A stretch of DNA of 64,000 nt from Betaproteobacteria bacterium (GTDB lineage: Bacteria; Pseudomonadota; Gammaproteobacteria; Burkholderiales; Casimicrobiaceae): the NCBI GenBank assembly GCA_013298145.1, contig JAAFJO010000005.1, positions 248,001-312,000 on the forward strand. The letters run 5' to 3'. Each line of letters opens with the position of its first letter. Positions within the stretch are counted from its first letter, which is position 1. Positions 44,737-53,161 of the stretch are shown piece after piece. Below the pieces are notes generated by a model. The model was not told the DNA's origin and searched no databases. It was given only the letters and a program-made list of their open reading frames with translations. The translations under genes were made by a program, and so were the position numbers.

Positions 44737-46860
44737 TTAGAACGGCGGATGATCTTCGTCGGGTGGGGGGGCGAAATGCGATCCCATCTCGAAGGGGATG
44801 TCGTCGATGTTGTCGTCATTCTTGTTCCCGCGCGCTTGGGGAGGTGGGGCGTCGCGAAGGGGCGGAACCGGGTTGAGTCGGCTATCAGGAATACGGTTGC
44901 CGTTTTCTTTTTCGTGGTTCGTTAAGTCGTTGTGCCGATCAGCGGCCATGCTTTGATGTTTTCGCGGCGGCACGAAATCCTTCTCACCTAACTCCGCCCC
45001 GCCAGGAGAGAGCGAGTTTGAGCGTTCTCCAGGGTCGTTTCGTCGGGGCGTGAGCGCGAGAATGCCCGCGCCACCCAGATGCGATGGCACGTCGATCGCG
45101 CGCGACGAGGGCAGCAAACTACCGTTCACAATTTTTTCGCGCAGCACACGGAGCTCAGCCTCAATCTCTTCGTCGTTCAGGAGCGCATCAAGTTCGTGAT
45201 CTCGATGTGTGAGCAGCTGCGCGATGTCGTTGGCGAATTCGCTGTCCCGAAATTGTTCAAGTACGGCGCCGTGATTTGGTTCGTCCGGTAAGCGAATCGC
45301 CACATCCACAACCGCATGGAGCAGCCGCAGCGCGCGCGGTGAAGTCGTGGCCTCAATCGGTGGGAGATCAACGAGGTGCATCGCGAGCTTGGGGCGCGCG
45401 AGAATGCGCCTAGATGCGGCGAGGATGCGCTGCGTCGCTGGGTCGTTTCGTGCTGTCGGCGGCATGGGCGGTCTGCGTCCGAAGGCACGTGAATCGCGAC
45501 GGTAGGCGTCGCGTATGGGTGCACCGACGTCGAAACCTTCGTCGCCACGATCGCTTCGAACGCTCTGGCGCTCGGGCGCGACGCGCGGCTTCACCGGCGG
45601 CAAAAGTGTGTAAGAGGCGATATTCACATCCGCTTCGAGCGCCTTGGCAAGCGATTCGCGAAGCATCGGCGCAGACACCACTTCAAGATGTTCGCGCGCT
45701 GCTGATGCGCGTGCAGCCTTCGCCTCCGCGCTATCGCCCGGATGGCGTGCGTTCAATTCGCGCAGCCAGTACCGCGAGAGTGGCAGCGCAGAGTCGATGA
45801 ACTTCTCGAAGGCTTCGCGGCCGTGCTCTCGTATGTAGGAATCAGGGTCGTGCTCGGTGGGCAAAAACAGGAAGCGAACTTGCTTGCCGTCACGAAGCGC
45901 AGGAAGGGCATTCTCAAGCGCGCGCCACGCCGCACGCTGGCCCGCGGAATCGCCGTCGAATGAAAACACAACTTCGTCGGCGAGGCGCAGCAGTCGCTGA
46001 GTGTGTGCTTCGGTGGTCGCGGTGCCAAGCGTTGCAACAACGTACTCGACGCCAAACTGCACGAGTGCAATGACGTCCATGTAGCCTTCAACCACCAGCA
46101 CGCGGTTGGCTTTGCGTATCGCGCCTTGCGCCTGGAACAGCCCGTAGAGCTCTCGACCTTTGGAGAAGATCGGCGTTTCTGGCGAGTTCAGATATTTGGG
46201 GCCGGCGTCGTCTTTGCCGCCAAGAATTCGTCCGCCGAATCCAATCACCGCGCCTTGTTGGCTCAGGATTGGGAAGATCACACGCTCGCGAAAGGTGTCA
46301 TATCTTCTGCCGCCGTCTCCCAATTTAACCAGGCCGCCGGTGATTAAAAGCTCGTTTTCGGCATAGTCATCAAAAGCCTCTGATAGCCCCTGCCAATCGA
46401 GGGGTGACCAACCGAGGTGGAAGCGTTTTGCAATCTCTCCCGAGACGCCGCGCCTCTTGAAATACTCGATCGCGACCGGCGCGCTTTTTAGCTTTGACTT
46501 GTAGAAATTTGCCGCAGTAATCATCGCATCGAAGAGCGGCCCCGCAAGCGGATCGGCTTTTTTCGATTCATCACGCGGCACGGTCAGACCGATGTTCTGT
46601 GCAAGTTCCTCCACGGCATCAGGAAAAGACTTTCCTGAATACTCCATCAGAAACTTGATCGCTGAGCCGTGCGCGCCACAGCCGAAGCAGTGGTAGAACT
46701 GTTTGGCTGGGCTCACGGTGAACGAAGGCGATTTTTCCTTGTGAAACGGGCAGCATGCCGAATAGTTCGCCCCGGCCTTTTTGAGCGGTACCTGGCGATC
46801 AATCACCTCGACGATGTCAACTCGCGAGAGTAGCTGTTGAATGAAATCGTCCGGGATCAT
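44737..46860 (-). CDS. dnaG: DNA primase with repeat-derived C-terminal extension
   Basis: 707 residues. N-terminal zinc-binding domain (CPFHKE and CFGCGAHG), RNA-polymerase core with TOPRIM (VVEGYMDVIAL, SFDGDSAGQRAA) and a DnaB-binding C-terminal domain ending near residue 590 (ELRVLREKIVNGSLLP). About 115 further residues have no counterpart in the family and are rich in Pro, Asn and charged residues; part of this DNA (44981-45030) looks like a palindromic repeat. The frame extends to 46899, but MIPDDFIQQLLSRVDIV is the family start. No rpoD or rpsU neighbour is present. Confidence 0.93.
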   Translation of the reverse strand: MIPDDFIQQLLSRVDIVEVIDRQVPLKKAGANYSACCPFHKEKSPSFTVSPAKQFYHCFGCGAHGSAIKFLMEYSGKSFPDAVEELAQNIGLTVPRDESKKADPLAGPLFDAMITAANFYKSKLKSAPVAIEYFKRRGVSGEIAKRFHLGWSPLDWQGLSEAFDDYAENELLITGGLVKLGDGGRRYDTFRERVIFPILSQQGAVIGFGGRILGGKDDAGPKYLNSPETPIFSKGRELYGLFQAQGAIRKANRVLVVEGYMDVIALVQFGVEYVVATLGTATTEAHTQRLLRLADEVVFSFDGDSAGQRAAWRALENALPALRDGKQVRFLFLPTEHDPDSYIREHGREAFEKFIDSALPLSRYWLRELNARHPGDSAEAKAARASAAREHLEVVSAPMLRESLAKALEADVNIASYTLLPPVKPRVAPERQSVRSDRGDEGFDVGAPIRDAYRRDSRAFGRRPPMPPTARNDPATQRILAASRRILARPKLAMHLVDLPPIEATTSPRALRLLHAVVDVAIRLPDEPNHGAVLEQFRDSEFANDIAQLLTHRDHELDALLNDEEIEAELRVLREKIVNGSLLPSSRAIDVPSHLGGAGILALTPRRNDPGERSNSLSPGGAELGEKDFVPPRKHQSMAADRHNDLTNHEKENGNRIPDSRLNPVPPLRDAPPPQARGNKNDDNIDDIPFEMGSHFAPPPDEDHPPF
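44981..45030. repeat. GGAGAG-type repeat inside dnaG
   Basis: Read on the coding strand, CTCTCTCCTGGCGGGGCGGA is followed by GTTAGGTGAGAAGG. The intergenic sequence at 58499 has the same plan (CCTCTCC ... GGAGAGGGTTAAGAGTGGGC). It encodes part of the extra C-terminal tail of DnaG without shifting the frame. The match is partial. Confidence 0.4.
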
Positions 46861-46965
46861 CGCTCGTATTATCCCGTTTCGCCTCTGCCGAGTTGGCATC
46901 GACTCATCTGGTTCAAGAATGGCTGCCGCTCGACGCGCGTCGGGATTCTCGATAGATTAGAGGCT

Positions 46966-47481
46966 ATGGGACTTTTTGATATCTTTCGTCGTCCGAAAAC
47001 CGACGAAGCCGCGATCCTTCGCGCCGACTCACCGACCGAGCGTCGCGCGAAGCCGCGCAAACACGCGCGCCCTGGCACTAAAGTGCTCATCATCGACGAT
47101 TCGAAGACGGTGTGCACGGTCTTGCGCAAAATGCTGCGCGAAAACGGCTTCACAACGTATGAAGCCTACAACGGCGAATCGGGAATCGAGCTTGCTGGAA
47201 AAGAGCTGCCCGAGCTGATTTTTCTCGATATCGTGTTGCCCGGTATCAATGGTTTTGAGGCGCTGCGCCGGATGAGACGCAGCGCCGAAATCTCCCACAT
47301 TCCGGTGATCATGATTAGCGGCAACGAAAGCGCCACCGAACAGTTCTACGTTCAACGCATCGGCGCAAACGATTTCATGAAGAAGCCTTTCTCGCGAGCC
47401 GAGGTTTTTACCCGCGTCGAACGCGTGCTTAATCTCGTTCCTACGGTACTCAAACCCGCAGCAAGCGATATCGTTCGCTAG
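46966..47481 (+). CDS. Single-domain response regulator, PilG/PilH-like
   Basis: 171 residues. About 38 N-terminal residues (MGLFDIFRRPK ...) precede a receiver domain with the acidic pair in VLIIDDSKT, phosphoacceptor Asp in LIFLDIVLPG and Lys in MKKPFSRAEVF. There is no output domain, so it should act by protein contact, as PilG/PilH do in twitching motility. No pil or che genes are nearby. The frame is open further upstream, but the ATG at 46966 has better sense. Divergent from dnaG. Confidence 0.88.
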   Translation: MGLFDIFRRPKTDEAAILRADSPTERRAKPRKHARPGTKVLIIDDSKTVCTVLRKMLRENGFTTYEAYNGESGIELAGKELPELIFLDIVLPGINGFEALRRMRRSAEISHIPVIMISGNESATEQFYVQRIGANDFMKKPFSRAEVFTRVERVLNLVPTVLKPAASDIVR

Positions 47482-47560
47482 AAAGCCTGGATCTACGATC
47501 CGCGATAGGTCGCAAACCGACGCGCGAACCTTTCTGCGGGGTGCAGTAGGATTGAGCCTC

Positions 47561-48148
47561 ATGAGTTCAGAAATCATCGAAGCTGGCTACGCGCCTGTCG
47601 CTCACGACGCGCTACGTTGTGAGCCATTGTTCCCGATTCTCGCAAAGCCTCTGGTGCTGGTAGGACCAATGGGCGCGGGCAAGACGACCATCGGCACACT
47701 ACTCGCTAAACGTCTAAATCGCCCGTTTCTCGATTCAGATCATGAACTAGAGGCTTGTACCGGTGTAAGCGTCGCAACTATCTTCGAAATTGAGGGCGAG
47801 GTGGCGTTTCGAGATCGCGAGGCTCAGGTGTTGGCGCAGCTATGCGAGCCCGGCGCAGAGATCGTTTTATCTACAGGCGGCGGTTCGATCCTTCGCGAAT
47901 CAACACGCTTGCTGCTGCGTGAGCGTGCAATTGTTGCCTACCTCCACGCGGCACCCGAGGTTTCGTTCGAGCGCGTTAAACGCACCAAAGACCGCCCGCT
48001 GTTAAAGACCAATGATCCGCTCGGCAAGCTCAAAGCGCTCTATGAGATGCGCGATCCGCTTTACCGCGAAACGGCACATTTCAGAGTGGAAACTCATCGC
48101 GCGCGAACCGCGATCGTCATTGACGAAATCCTTACGCTAATTCTTTAA
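47561..48148 (+). CDS. aroK: Shikimate kinase
   Basis: 195 residues. P-loop GPMGAGKTTIG, shikimate-binding LDSDHELEACTG, and the conserved STGGGSILRES and KDRPLLKT lid. It phosphorylates shikimate in aromatic amino-acid synthesis. An N-terminal extension of about 30 residues precedes the conserved part. Start set at ATG; a TTG three codons earlier is possible. Unlike in most proteobacteria, aroB does not follow. Confidence 0.95.
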   Translation: MSSEIIEAGYAPVAHDALRCEPLFPILAKPLVLVGPMGAGKTTIGTLLAKRLNRPFLDSDHELEACTGVSVATIFEIEGEVAFRDREAQVLAQLCEPGAEIVLSTGGGSILRESTRLLLRERAIVAYLHAAPEVSFERVKRTKDRPLLKTNDPLGKLKALYEMRDPLYRETAHFRVETHRARTAIVIDEILTLIL

Positions 48149-48185
48149 ATGATCGCAGCGCGGCTGACGCGTTGAGTGATTGCAG

Positions 48186-48980
48186 TCACATGCGGCGCTT
48201 CGTTGCCGCATACGTTTGCCGCCAGCTTAGACCCGCAACTGTGCGACTCGTCGGCTTGTATTCGCACCCGACCCAGCCGTCGTAGCCTGTCGCGTCAATC
48301 GCGGCCAGAACGAATTCGAAATTGATTTCGCCCGTGCCAGGTTCACCGCGGCCGGGAACGTCAGCAATCTGAATGTGACCAATGTGACCGATGCGCTCGC
48401 GGAGCCGAGCAATGATGTTGCCCTCCGTCATTTGCACGTGGTACACGTCGAACATAATCTTCACCTGTGCGCTACCGATCCGTTCAATCAACGCACTCGC
48501 CTGGGCTTGTCGAGACAGGAAATATCGTGGCCGATCCGTCGGATTGAGCGGCTCGATGAGAAGCGTTTTGCCGGCTTCTTTTGCACGCTCGGCAGCGCGT
48601 GAGACGTTGGCAACGAACACATCATCCGCATGCTCGCGCTGCGTGGTGGGATCGAGCCTGCCCGAGAGCACGTGAATATTCGGGCAATCCAGCGCGATCG
48701 CGTACTCAAGCGCTTGGTTGAAACTCCGCATGAAATCGGCTTCGCGTTCGGGGAGCGCTGCAAACCCGAATTCGCCACGTGCAGGATCGCCCGGTGGCGT
48801 GTTGATGCCGATGAGCTGCACCTGATGCGCCGCGAGCGCGCGCCGAATCTCGGAAGGCTCGTGATCGTAGGGAAACCAGCACTCTACGGCGTTAAAGCCA
48901 TGTTCACGAGCCAGCGCGATGCGTTCAAGGAACGGCACTTCGGTGAAGAGCATCGAGAGATTGGCGCTGAGTCTTGGCAT
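48186..48980 (-). CDS. hyi: Hydroxypyruvate isomerase-family protein (TIM barrel)
   Basis: 264 residues. The xylose-isomerase-like TIM barrel has typical Hyi blocks: MPRLSANLSMLFTEVPFLER, FNAVECWFPYD, LIEPLNPTDRPRYFLS and IGHIQIADVPGRGEPGTGEI. These give the catalytic glutamates and metal ligands. It interconverts hydroxypyruvate and tartronate semialdehyde; related OtnI enzymes act on four-carbon sugars, so the true substrate is uncertain. Convergent with aroK, no partner gene nearby. Confidence 0.88.
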   Translation of the reverse strand: MPRLSANLSMLFTEVPFLERIALAREHGFNAVECWFPYDHEPSEIRRALAAHQVQLIGINTPPGDPARGEFGFAALPEREADFMRSFNQALEYAIALDCPNIHVLSGRLDPTTQREHADDVFVANVSRAAERAKEAGKTLLIEPLNPTDRPRYFLSRQAQASALIERIGSAQVKIMFDVYHVQMTEGNIIARLRERIGHIGHIQIADVPGRGEPGTGEINFEFVLAAIDATGYDGWVGCEYKPTSRTVAGLSWRQTYAATKRRM

Positions 48981-49109
48981 CTTGGACGCGACACCCTAGA
49001 GGCGACGCAGCAGTGACTAAAGCTATTACAGATAATTCAATATTGCAATGAGGCAATCTCGAAACTAATTGATTAGTCAAGTCAAATATAGACTGCCCGC
49101 TTGCCCAAT

Positions 49110-49135
49110 AAAAACGGCGCTATAGCGCCGTTTTT
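49110..49135 (-). terminator. Strong bidirectional rho-independent terminator
   Basis: A 13-bp perfect palindrome AAAAACGGCGCTA/TAGCGCCGTTTTT forms a GC stem with A and T tails on both strands. It ends the aldolase gene on the minus strand, 15 bp after its stop. Confidence 0.93.
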
Positions 49136-49150
49136 AATGCTTCTTTTTGA

Positions 49151-50167
49151 TTACGCTTTTTCCGCTTCGGGCGTCCATTTGCCTTTAGACGCCAGCGAGT
49201 TCATTTTGCAGCGATGGCCGAAGGCCGCTTGCGCCGCTTTGTAATTTTCTTTCTTGCCTTGCCACACCTTGAGTGCGGTGAAATGCAGTGCGCGGCTATA
49301 GCTAAAAGTGAGCGGCCATGGGTTGCCTGAAAGCTTGTTCATCTCGTTCAAATGCGCGGCGGAATCAATATCGCTTTGTCCGCCCGAGAGAAACACGACG
49401 CCTGGCAATGCTGAAGGCACTGTGCGCTTCAAGCATTCGACGGTTCGCGCACCTACGGTTTTTTGATCAGCGCGATTTTTTGCGTCTTTTCCGCTGATCA
49501 CCATGCTTGCCTTGAGGATCGTGCCCTCAAGCCAGACGCGGTTATCGCCGAGCTGCGCGAAGAGCGTGCGAAGCGTGGCTTCGGTCACATCGAAACAGCG
49601 GTCAATCGAATGATCGCCATCGAGCAGCACTTCCGGCTCAACGATTGGCACGATGCCCGCTTCTTGGCAGATCGCCGCGTAGCGCGCCATCGCGTGTGCA
49701 TTGGCCCAAATGCAGCGTGCAGTTGGGATCGACTCACCAATCGTGATGACTGAACGCCATTTGGCAAATCGCGCGCCGAGTGTGAAGTATTCCTTCATGC
49801 GCTTTTGCAAGCCGTCTAGGCCGTCCGTCACCAATTCACCCGGTGCGAGCGCCAGATCGCGGGTGCCGCCATCTACCTTGATGCCGGGAATGACGCCGAT
49901 GGAATTCAGGTAGTCAGCAAAGCTCTTACCGCTCGAATGATTCTGACGCAGCGTTTCGTCGTGCAGGATCACGCCCGAAATGCTCGACTTCATCGCCGGC
50001 GTGGTGAACAGCATCTCGCGATACGTGCGACGCATTTCTTCGGAATCGGGGACACCGGCGGCCGCGAATCGCTTCGCACAAGTGCCGGCTGATTCGTCGG
50101 CAGCAAGCAGGCCTTTACCGGGGGCGACCATTGCTTTAGCGGTCGCGGCGAGAAGTGCGTGATCCAT
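49151..50167 (-). CDS. Fructose-bisphosphate aldolase, class I
   Basis: 338 residues, closely resembling eukaryote-type class I aldolases. N-terminal LLAADESAGTCAKRF, Schiff-base lysine in LEGTILKASMV, and VVFLSGGQSDIDSAAHLNEM. It cleaves fructose 1,6-bisphosphate without metal. The C terminus lacks the usual terminal tyrosine of animal enzymes. It stands alone with a strong terminator behind it and no glycolytic neighbours. Confidence 0.96.
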   Translation of the reverse strand: MDHALLAATAKAMVAPGKGLLAADESAGTCAKRFAAAGVPDSEEMRRTYREMLFTTPAMKSSISGVILHDETLRQNHSSGKSFADYLNSIGVIPGIKVDGGTRDLALAPGELVTDGLDGLQKRMKEYFTLGARFAKWRSVITIGESIPTARCIWANAHAMARYAAICQEAGIVPIVEPEVLLDGDHSIDRCFDVTEATLRTLFAQLGDNRVWLEGTILKASMVISGKDAKNRADQKTVGARTVECLKRTVPSALPGVVFLSGGQSDIDSAAHLNEMNKLSGNPWPLTFSYSRALHFTALKVWQGKKENYKAAQAAFGHRCKMNSLASKGKWTPEAEKA

Positions 50168-50593
50168 ATTGATTTTTTGAGTTGGGTAAACAGGTGGGAA
50201 AGATGAAATTTTACGTGTGGGAAAGTGTTTTTACTGACTGTAGCTTTACAACACAAAAAAGACGCCCACCTGATGACTGCGAGCCCGTTTTGCTTTCTGG
50301 CTCTCGTTCTTTGATCCACTAGCGCTGTCGTCAATCCGACACTGAGACCGATCCGCCCAGATCGACCGTATGTGGCGAACGCAACGAAAGTGGAGAATTT
50401 TGGGAACTTCTTTTGTACTGAATTGACGACGGAACAAGGCCCGATTCACCAAGCGGCGACTTCTTTGTGGGGCGGGCTAACTTGGCTGTAGCCGTTGAAC
50501 AATAAGGCTTTCATCGCGCTGGATGATCCCTTGGCATGATCACTGCAAAGCGTTGCTGCACGGGTTCTCCGTGACACTGTTTGAAAGGACAGC
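50168..50593. other. Gap between aldolase and EF-hand genes
   Basis: 426 bp with divergent promoters expected. Apart from the TAGCCC-type repeat at 50486-50509 I see no gene, RNA or clear regulatory dyad. Confidence 0.5.
50486..50509. repeat. TAGCCC-family repeat, copy near EF-hand gene
   Basis: CTGTAGCCGTTGAACAATAA followed by GGCT differs from the copy at 1994-2014 by only two bases in this stretch. The second arm is shortened (GGCTT instead of GGGCTA). Unlike most copies it lies between divergent genes. Confidence 0.55.
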
Positions 50594-50944
50594 ATGAAAG
50601 CAACTCTCAGCAAACGCCTTCTCCCTACGCTTGTTATCGCAGCAGGAATCCTTAGCGCAGCCTCATTCGCTCAACAACCCGCGCCGATGCCAGCGAAGCC
50701 CGAGACACCGGCAATGCCCGCCGCAACTACGCCGCCCGCGAGCGGCGCACCGCCTGCCGCGCAAAGTGTTGAAGCACTCTTCAAACGAATTGACACCGAT
50801 GGCGACGGATCAATCTCAAAGTCTGAGCTCGAGAAATTTGATCCCGAAGCCGCGAAGAGTTTTGACAAATACGACCTCGACAAAGACAGCAAGCTCTCGA
50901 TGGCTGAGTTCGATGCCATGGTGAAGGGGCTTCGCGCGGGCTAG
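50594..50944 (+). CDS. Exported EF-hand protein
   Basis: 116 residues. Signal peptide (LVIAAGILSAASFAQ), a Pro/Ala-rich linker of about 40 residues, then two EF-hands: DTDGDGSISKSELEKF and DLDKDSKLSMAEFD, both with canonical calcium ligands. Small calcium-binding envelope proteins of this type are common in betaproteobacteria; the role is unknown. GAAAGGA lies nine bases before the ATG. Confidence 0.9.
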   Translation: MKATLSKRLLPTLVIAAGILSAASFAQQPAPMPAKPETPAMPAATTPPASGAPPAAQSVEALFKRIDTDGDGSISKSELEKFDPEAAKSFDKYDLDKDSKLSMAEFDAMVKGLRAG

Positions 50945-51016
50945 CGCGCTTGCGGCGATCTCGCGCTCGCTGGCTGCTTCGGCATCAGGCGAGCGTGAGT
51001 GAAGGTGTGCGCCGTG

Positions 51017-51844
51017 CTAGTTGAGCGGCACAGTCAAATGCTGGATCGCCTGTGCGGTTGCAGGGCGCACGCCGCGCCACCAATAAAACGCCTCTGCCGC
51101 CTGTTCGACCAACATGCCAACGCCGTCAACCCACTGTGCTGCGCCGCTTTCTTTCGCTAAGCGCAGAAAGGGCGTGAGGCCTTTTCCGTAGGTGAGATCG
51201 TAGGCGAGCCTGGAGCCAGCGAAAAGTTTTGCTTCAATCGGCGGCAACGCGTGTGCGAGCGAAGACGATGTCGCGTTGAGCACCACGTCAAACGCGCCTT
51301 CGCCGAGCGAATCGTACCCACACGCTCGAACATTGGAATTGGCGGCACCAACGACATCGGTGACTAACGCCTGCGCCTTCGCCACATCGCGGTTTGCAAT
51401 CCAAACTTCGCGCGGGAGCTCTCCAAGAATCGGCGAAAGCGCGCCTCGACTTGCGCCGCCCGCGCCGAGCAATAGGATTCGTTTACCGCGAAGCGGCGTA
51501 CGCAAATTGGCAACGATGTCGCGCACGAGGCCGACGCCATCAAAATTTTCAGCCACTGAATTCGAGCCGTCGAACTTAATCGCGTTGGCCGCGCCTGCAA
51601 TCTTCGCTGCAGTGGATTTTTCGGTGGCATAAGCAACCGCGTCTAGCTTGAAGGGCGCTGTGATGTTGATCCCCGCGCCACCACGCGCGCGAAACGCGTT
51701 TACCGTCTCGGCAAACCGGCCGAGCGGCGATTCGATTCGTTCGTAGGTGATGCGGTGTCCGCAGGCTTCTGCAAACATCGAATGGATGACGGGAGATTTG
51801 CTCTGAGCGATGGGATTTCCCACCACGGCGTAGAGATCGGACAT
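51017..51844 (-). CDS. aroE: Shikimate dehydrogenase
   Basis: 275 residues. Shikimate-site SKSPVIHSMF, catalytic Lys in NITAPFKLDAV, NADP loop LLGAGGASRGAL, and DGVGMLVEQAAEAF. The usual N-T-D-G before the catalytic Asp reads NFDG here. It reduces 3-dehydroshikimate with NADPH. The sulP gene lies 48 bp upstream on the same strand, so aroE may be read through from the sulfite locus, but it needs no link to it. Confidence 0.95.
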   Translation of the reverse strand: MSDLYAVVGNPIAQSKSPVIHSMFAEACGHRITYERIESPLGRFAETVNAFRARGGAGINITAPFKLDAVAYATEKSTAAKIAGAANAIKFDGSNSVAENFDGVGLVRDIVANLRTPLRGKRILLLGAGGASRGALSPILGELPREVWIANRDVAKAQALVTDVVGAANSNVRACGYDSLGEGAFDVVLNATSSSLAHALPPIEAKLFAGSRLAYDLTYGKGLTPFLRLAKESGAAQWVDGVGMLVEQAAEAFYWWRGVRPATAQAIQHLTVPLN

Positions 51845-51892
51845 AGAGACGAGATGCGAGAGTGACGCAGCCCCAGACGGCTTGCGAGACCT

Positions 51893-53161
51893 CTATTTTG
51901 CACGCGGCGAAAATCGCGCCACAACGAGCGACACCGCAATGCCCAGCAACACCGCCCATTCGAGGGGTAGCACGAGCGTGGCGATGAAGGTGCAAAGTAG
52001 CGTAATGCGTTCAAATTTGTGACGCAGCAGCTCTGCGATTTCGCGTCGATCAATCAGTCCCCAAGCCACGAGGAACAGCACGGCGGCGACAGCGGCGATG
52101 GGCAAATACTTCGCCAGCGGGGATACAAAAAAGAGAATCGCGACCAGGAACAGCGATGCGGCAATCGCTGAAAACGGCGTGCGCGCGCCGCTCCCGATGT
52201 TGACGCCTGAGCGGTTAAAAGAGCCGCTCGATGGGTAGCACGAGAAAAACGAACCCGCGACGTTTGCGAGGCCTTGGCCAATGAATTCTTGAGAGCTGTT
52301 GAGCACCTCGCGGCGCTTACGTGCGAGCGCCTGTGCAATGGAGACGGCTTCCGCGAGCGCAAGCAGCGTCATTGCGATGGATGGCACCAAGAGCAATTGA
52401 AGGGTTTCGAGATCGAGGCTCGGCGCGGAAAGCGGCGGCAATGCGCCCGGTAGCGCATCCACGGTTTTCGCGGTCAAGCTCGGATCGATGAATTTCGAGA
52501 TCGCAACATAGATCGCCCCCGCCACAATCGCGACTAACAGCGCCGGAACAAATCGATTGAGTGGACGCCATACGAGCGCAACGATCATCGTAATGAGCAC
52601 GGTACTGGTCGCGAAGAAATCAACGCGTGGCTGCGTTTGCAACACATGCTGCACCGTTTGCCATAGGTTTGAACCGCGCGGAATGTCGATGCCGAAGAAA
52701 TTCCGGATTTGTGAATTGATGATGAGCACTGCCGCACCGGCCGTGAAGCCGACGATCACAGTATGCGAGACATAATCCGCGAGCTGCCCCGCGCGCGCGA
52801 ACCCGAGCAGAAGTTGCCAGAGCCCCACCATGAACGCGAGGGTGATGGCGAGCGTAACGAATCGGTCGGATTCCGGCGTTGCGAGCGGGGCAAGCATCGC
52901 GAGCACTGTCAGCGAAATTGCATTCGCTGGCCCCGTAACCATCAGGCGAGACGCGCCGAAAAGTGCGGCAACGATACACGGGATCATCGCCGTGTAAAGC
53001 CCGTATTCCGCGGGCATGCCAGCGAGCGTTGCAAAGGCAATGCCTTGCGGCAATACAACAACCGCACCAGTGAGCCCGGCGAGCACATCGGCGCGCAACG
53101 TGCCGGGATTCCTAAGCTCCGGCAGCCAGGCGAGAAACGGAAGGAGCCGCTGTAGGCGCAT
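51893..53161 (-). CDS. SulP-family anion permease lacking a STAS domain
   Basis: 422 residues with about twelve hydrophobic segments. SulP blocks: VVLPQGIAFATLAGMPAEYG, FGASRLMVTGPANAISLTV and SIAMTLLALAEAVSIAQALA. The protein ends after the membrane part; the cytoplasmic STAS domain of typical SulP proteins (adding about 130 residues) is absent. The ATG overlaps the soeC stop by one base (TGATG), so it is translated with the sulfite dehydrogenase. Moving sulfate, sulfite or bicarbonate would fit; sulfate handling is the natural guess from context. A TTG one codon upstream is an alternative start. Confidence 0.9.
   Translation of the reverse strand: MRLQRLLPFLAWLPELRNPGTLRADVLAGLTGAVVVLPQGIAFATLAGMPAEYGLYTAMIPCIVAALFGASRLMVTGPANAISLTVLAMLAPLATPESDRFVTLAITLAFMVGLWQLLLGFARAGQLADYVSHTVIVGFTAGAAVLIINSQIRNFFGIDIPRGSNLWQTVQHVLQTQPRVDFFATSTVLITMIVALVWRPLNRFVPALLVAIVAGAIYVAISKFIDPSLTAKTVDALPGALPPLSAPSLDLETLQLLLVPSIAMTLLALAEAVSIAQALARKRREVLNSSQEFIGQGLANVAGSFFSCYPSSGSFNRSGVNIGSGARTPFSAIAASLFLVAILFFVSPLAKYLPIAAVAAVLFLVAWGLIDRREIAELLRHKFERITLLCTFIATLVLPLEWAVLLGIAVSLVVARFSPRAK

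Noticed and set aside
47552..47560. TTG start of aroK three codons before the ATG
   Set aside because: The ATG at 47561 is ordinary and equally placed; no evidence favours TTG.
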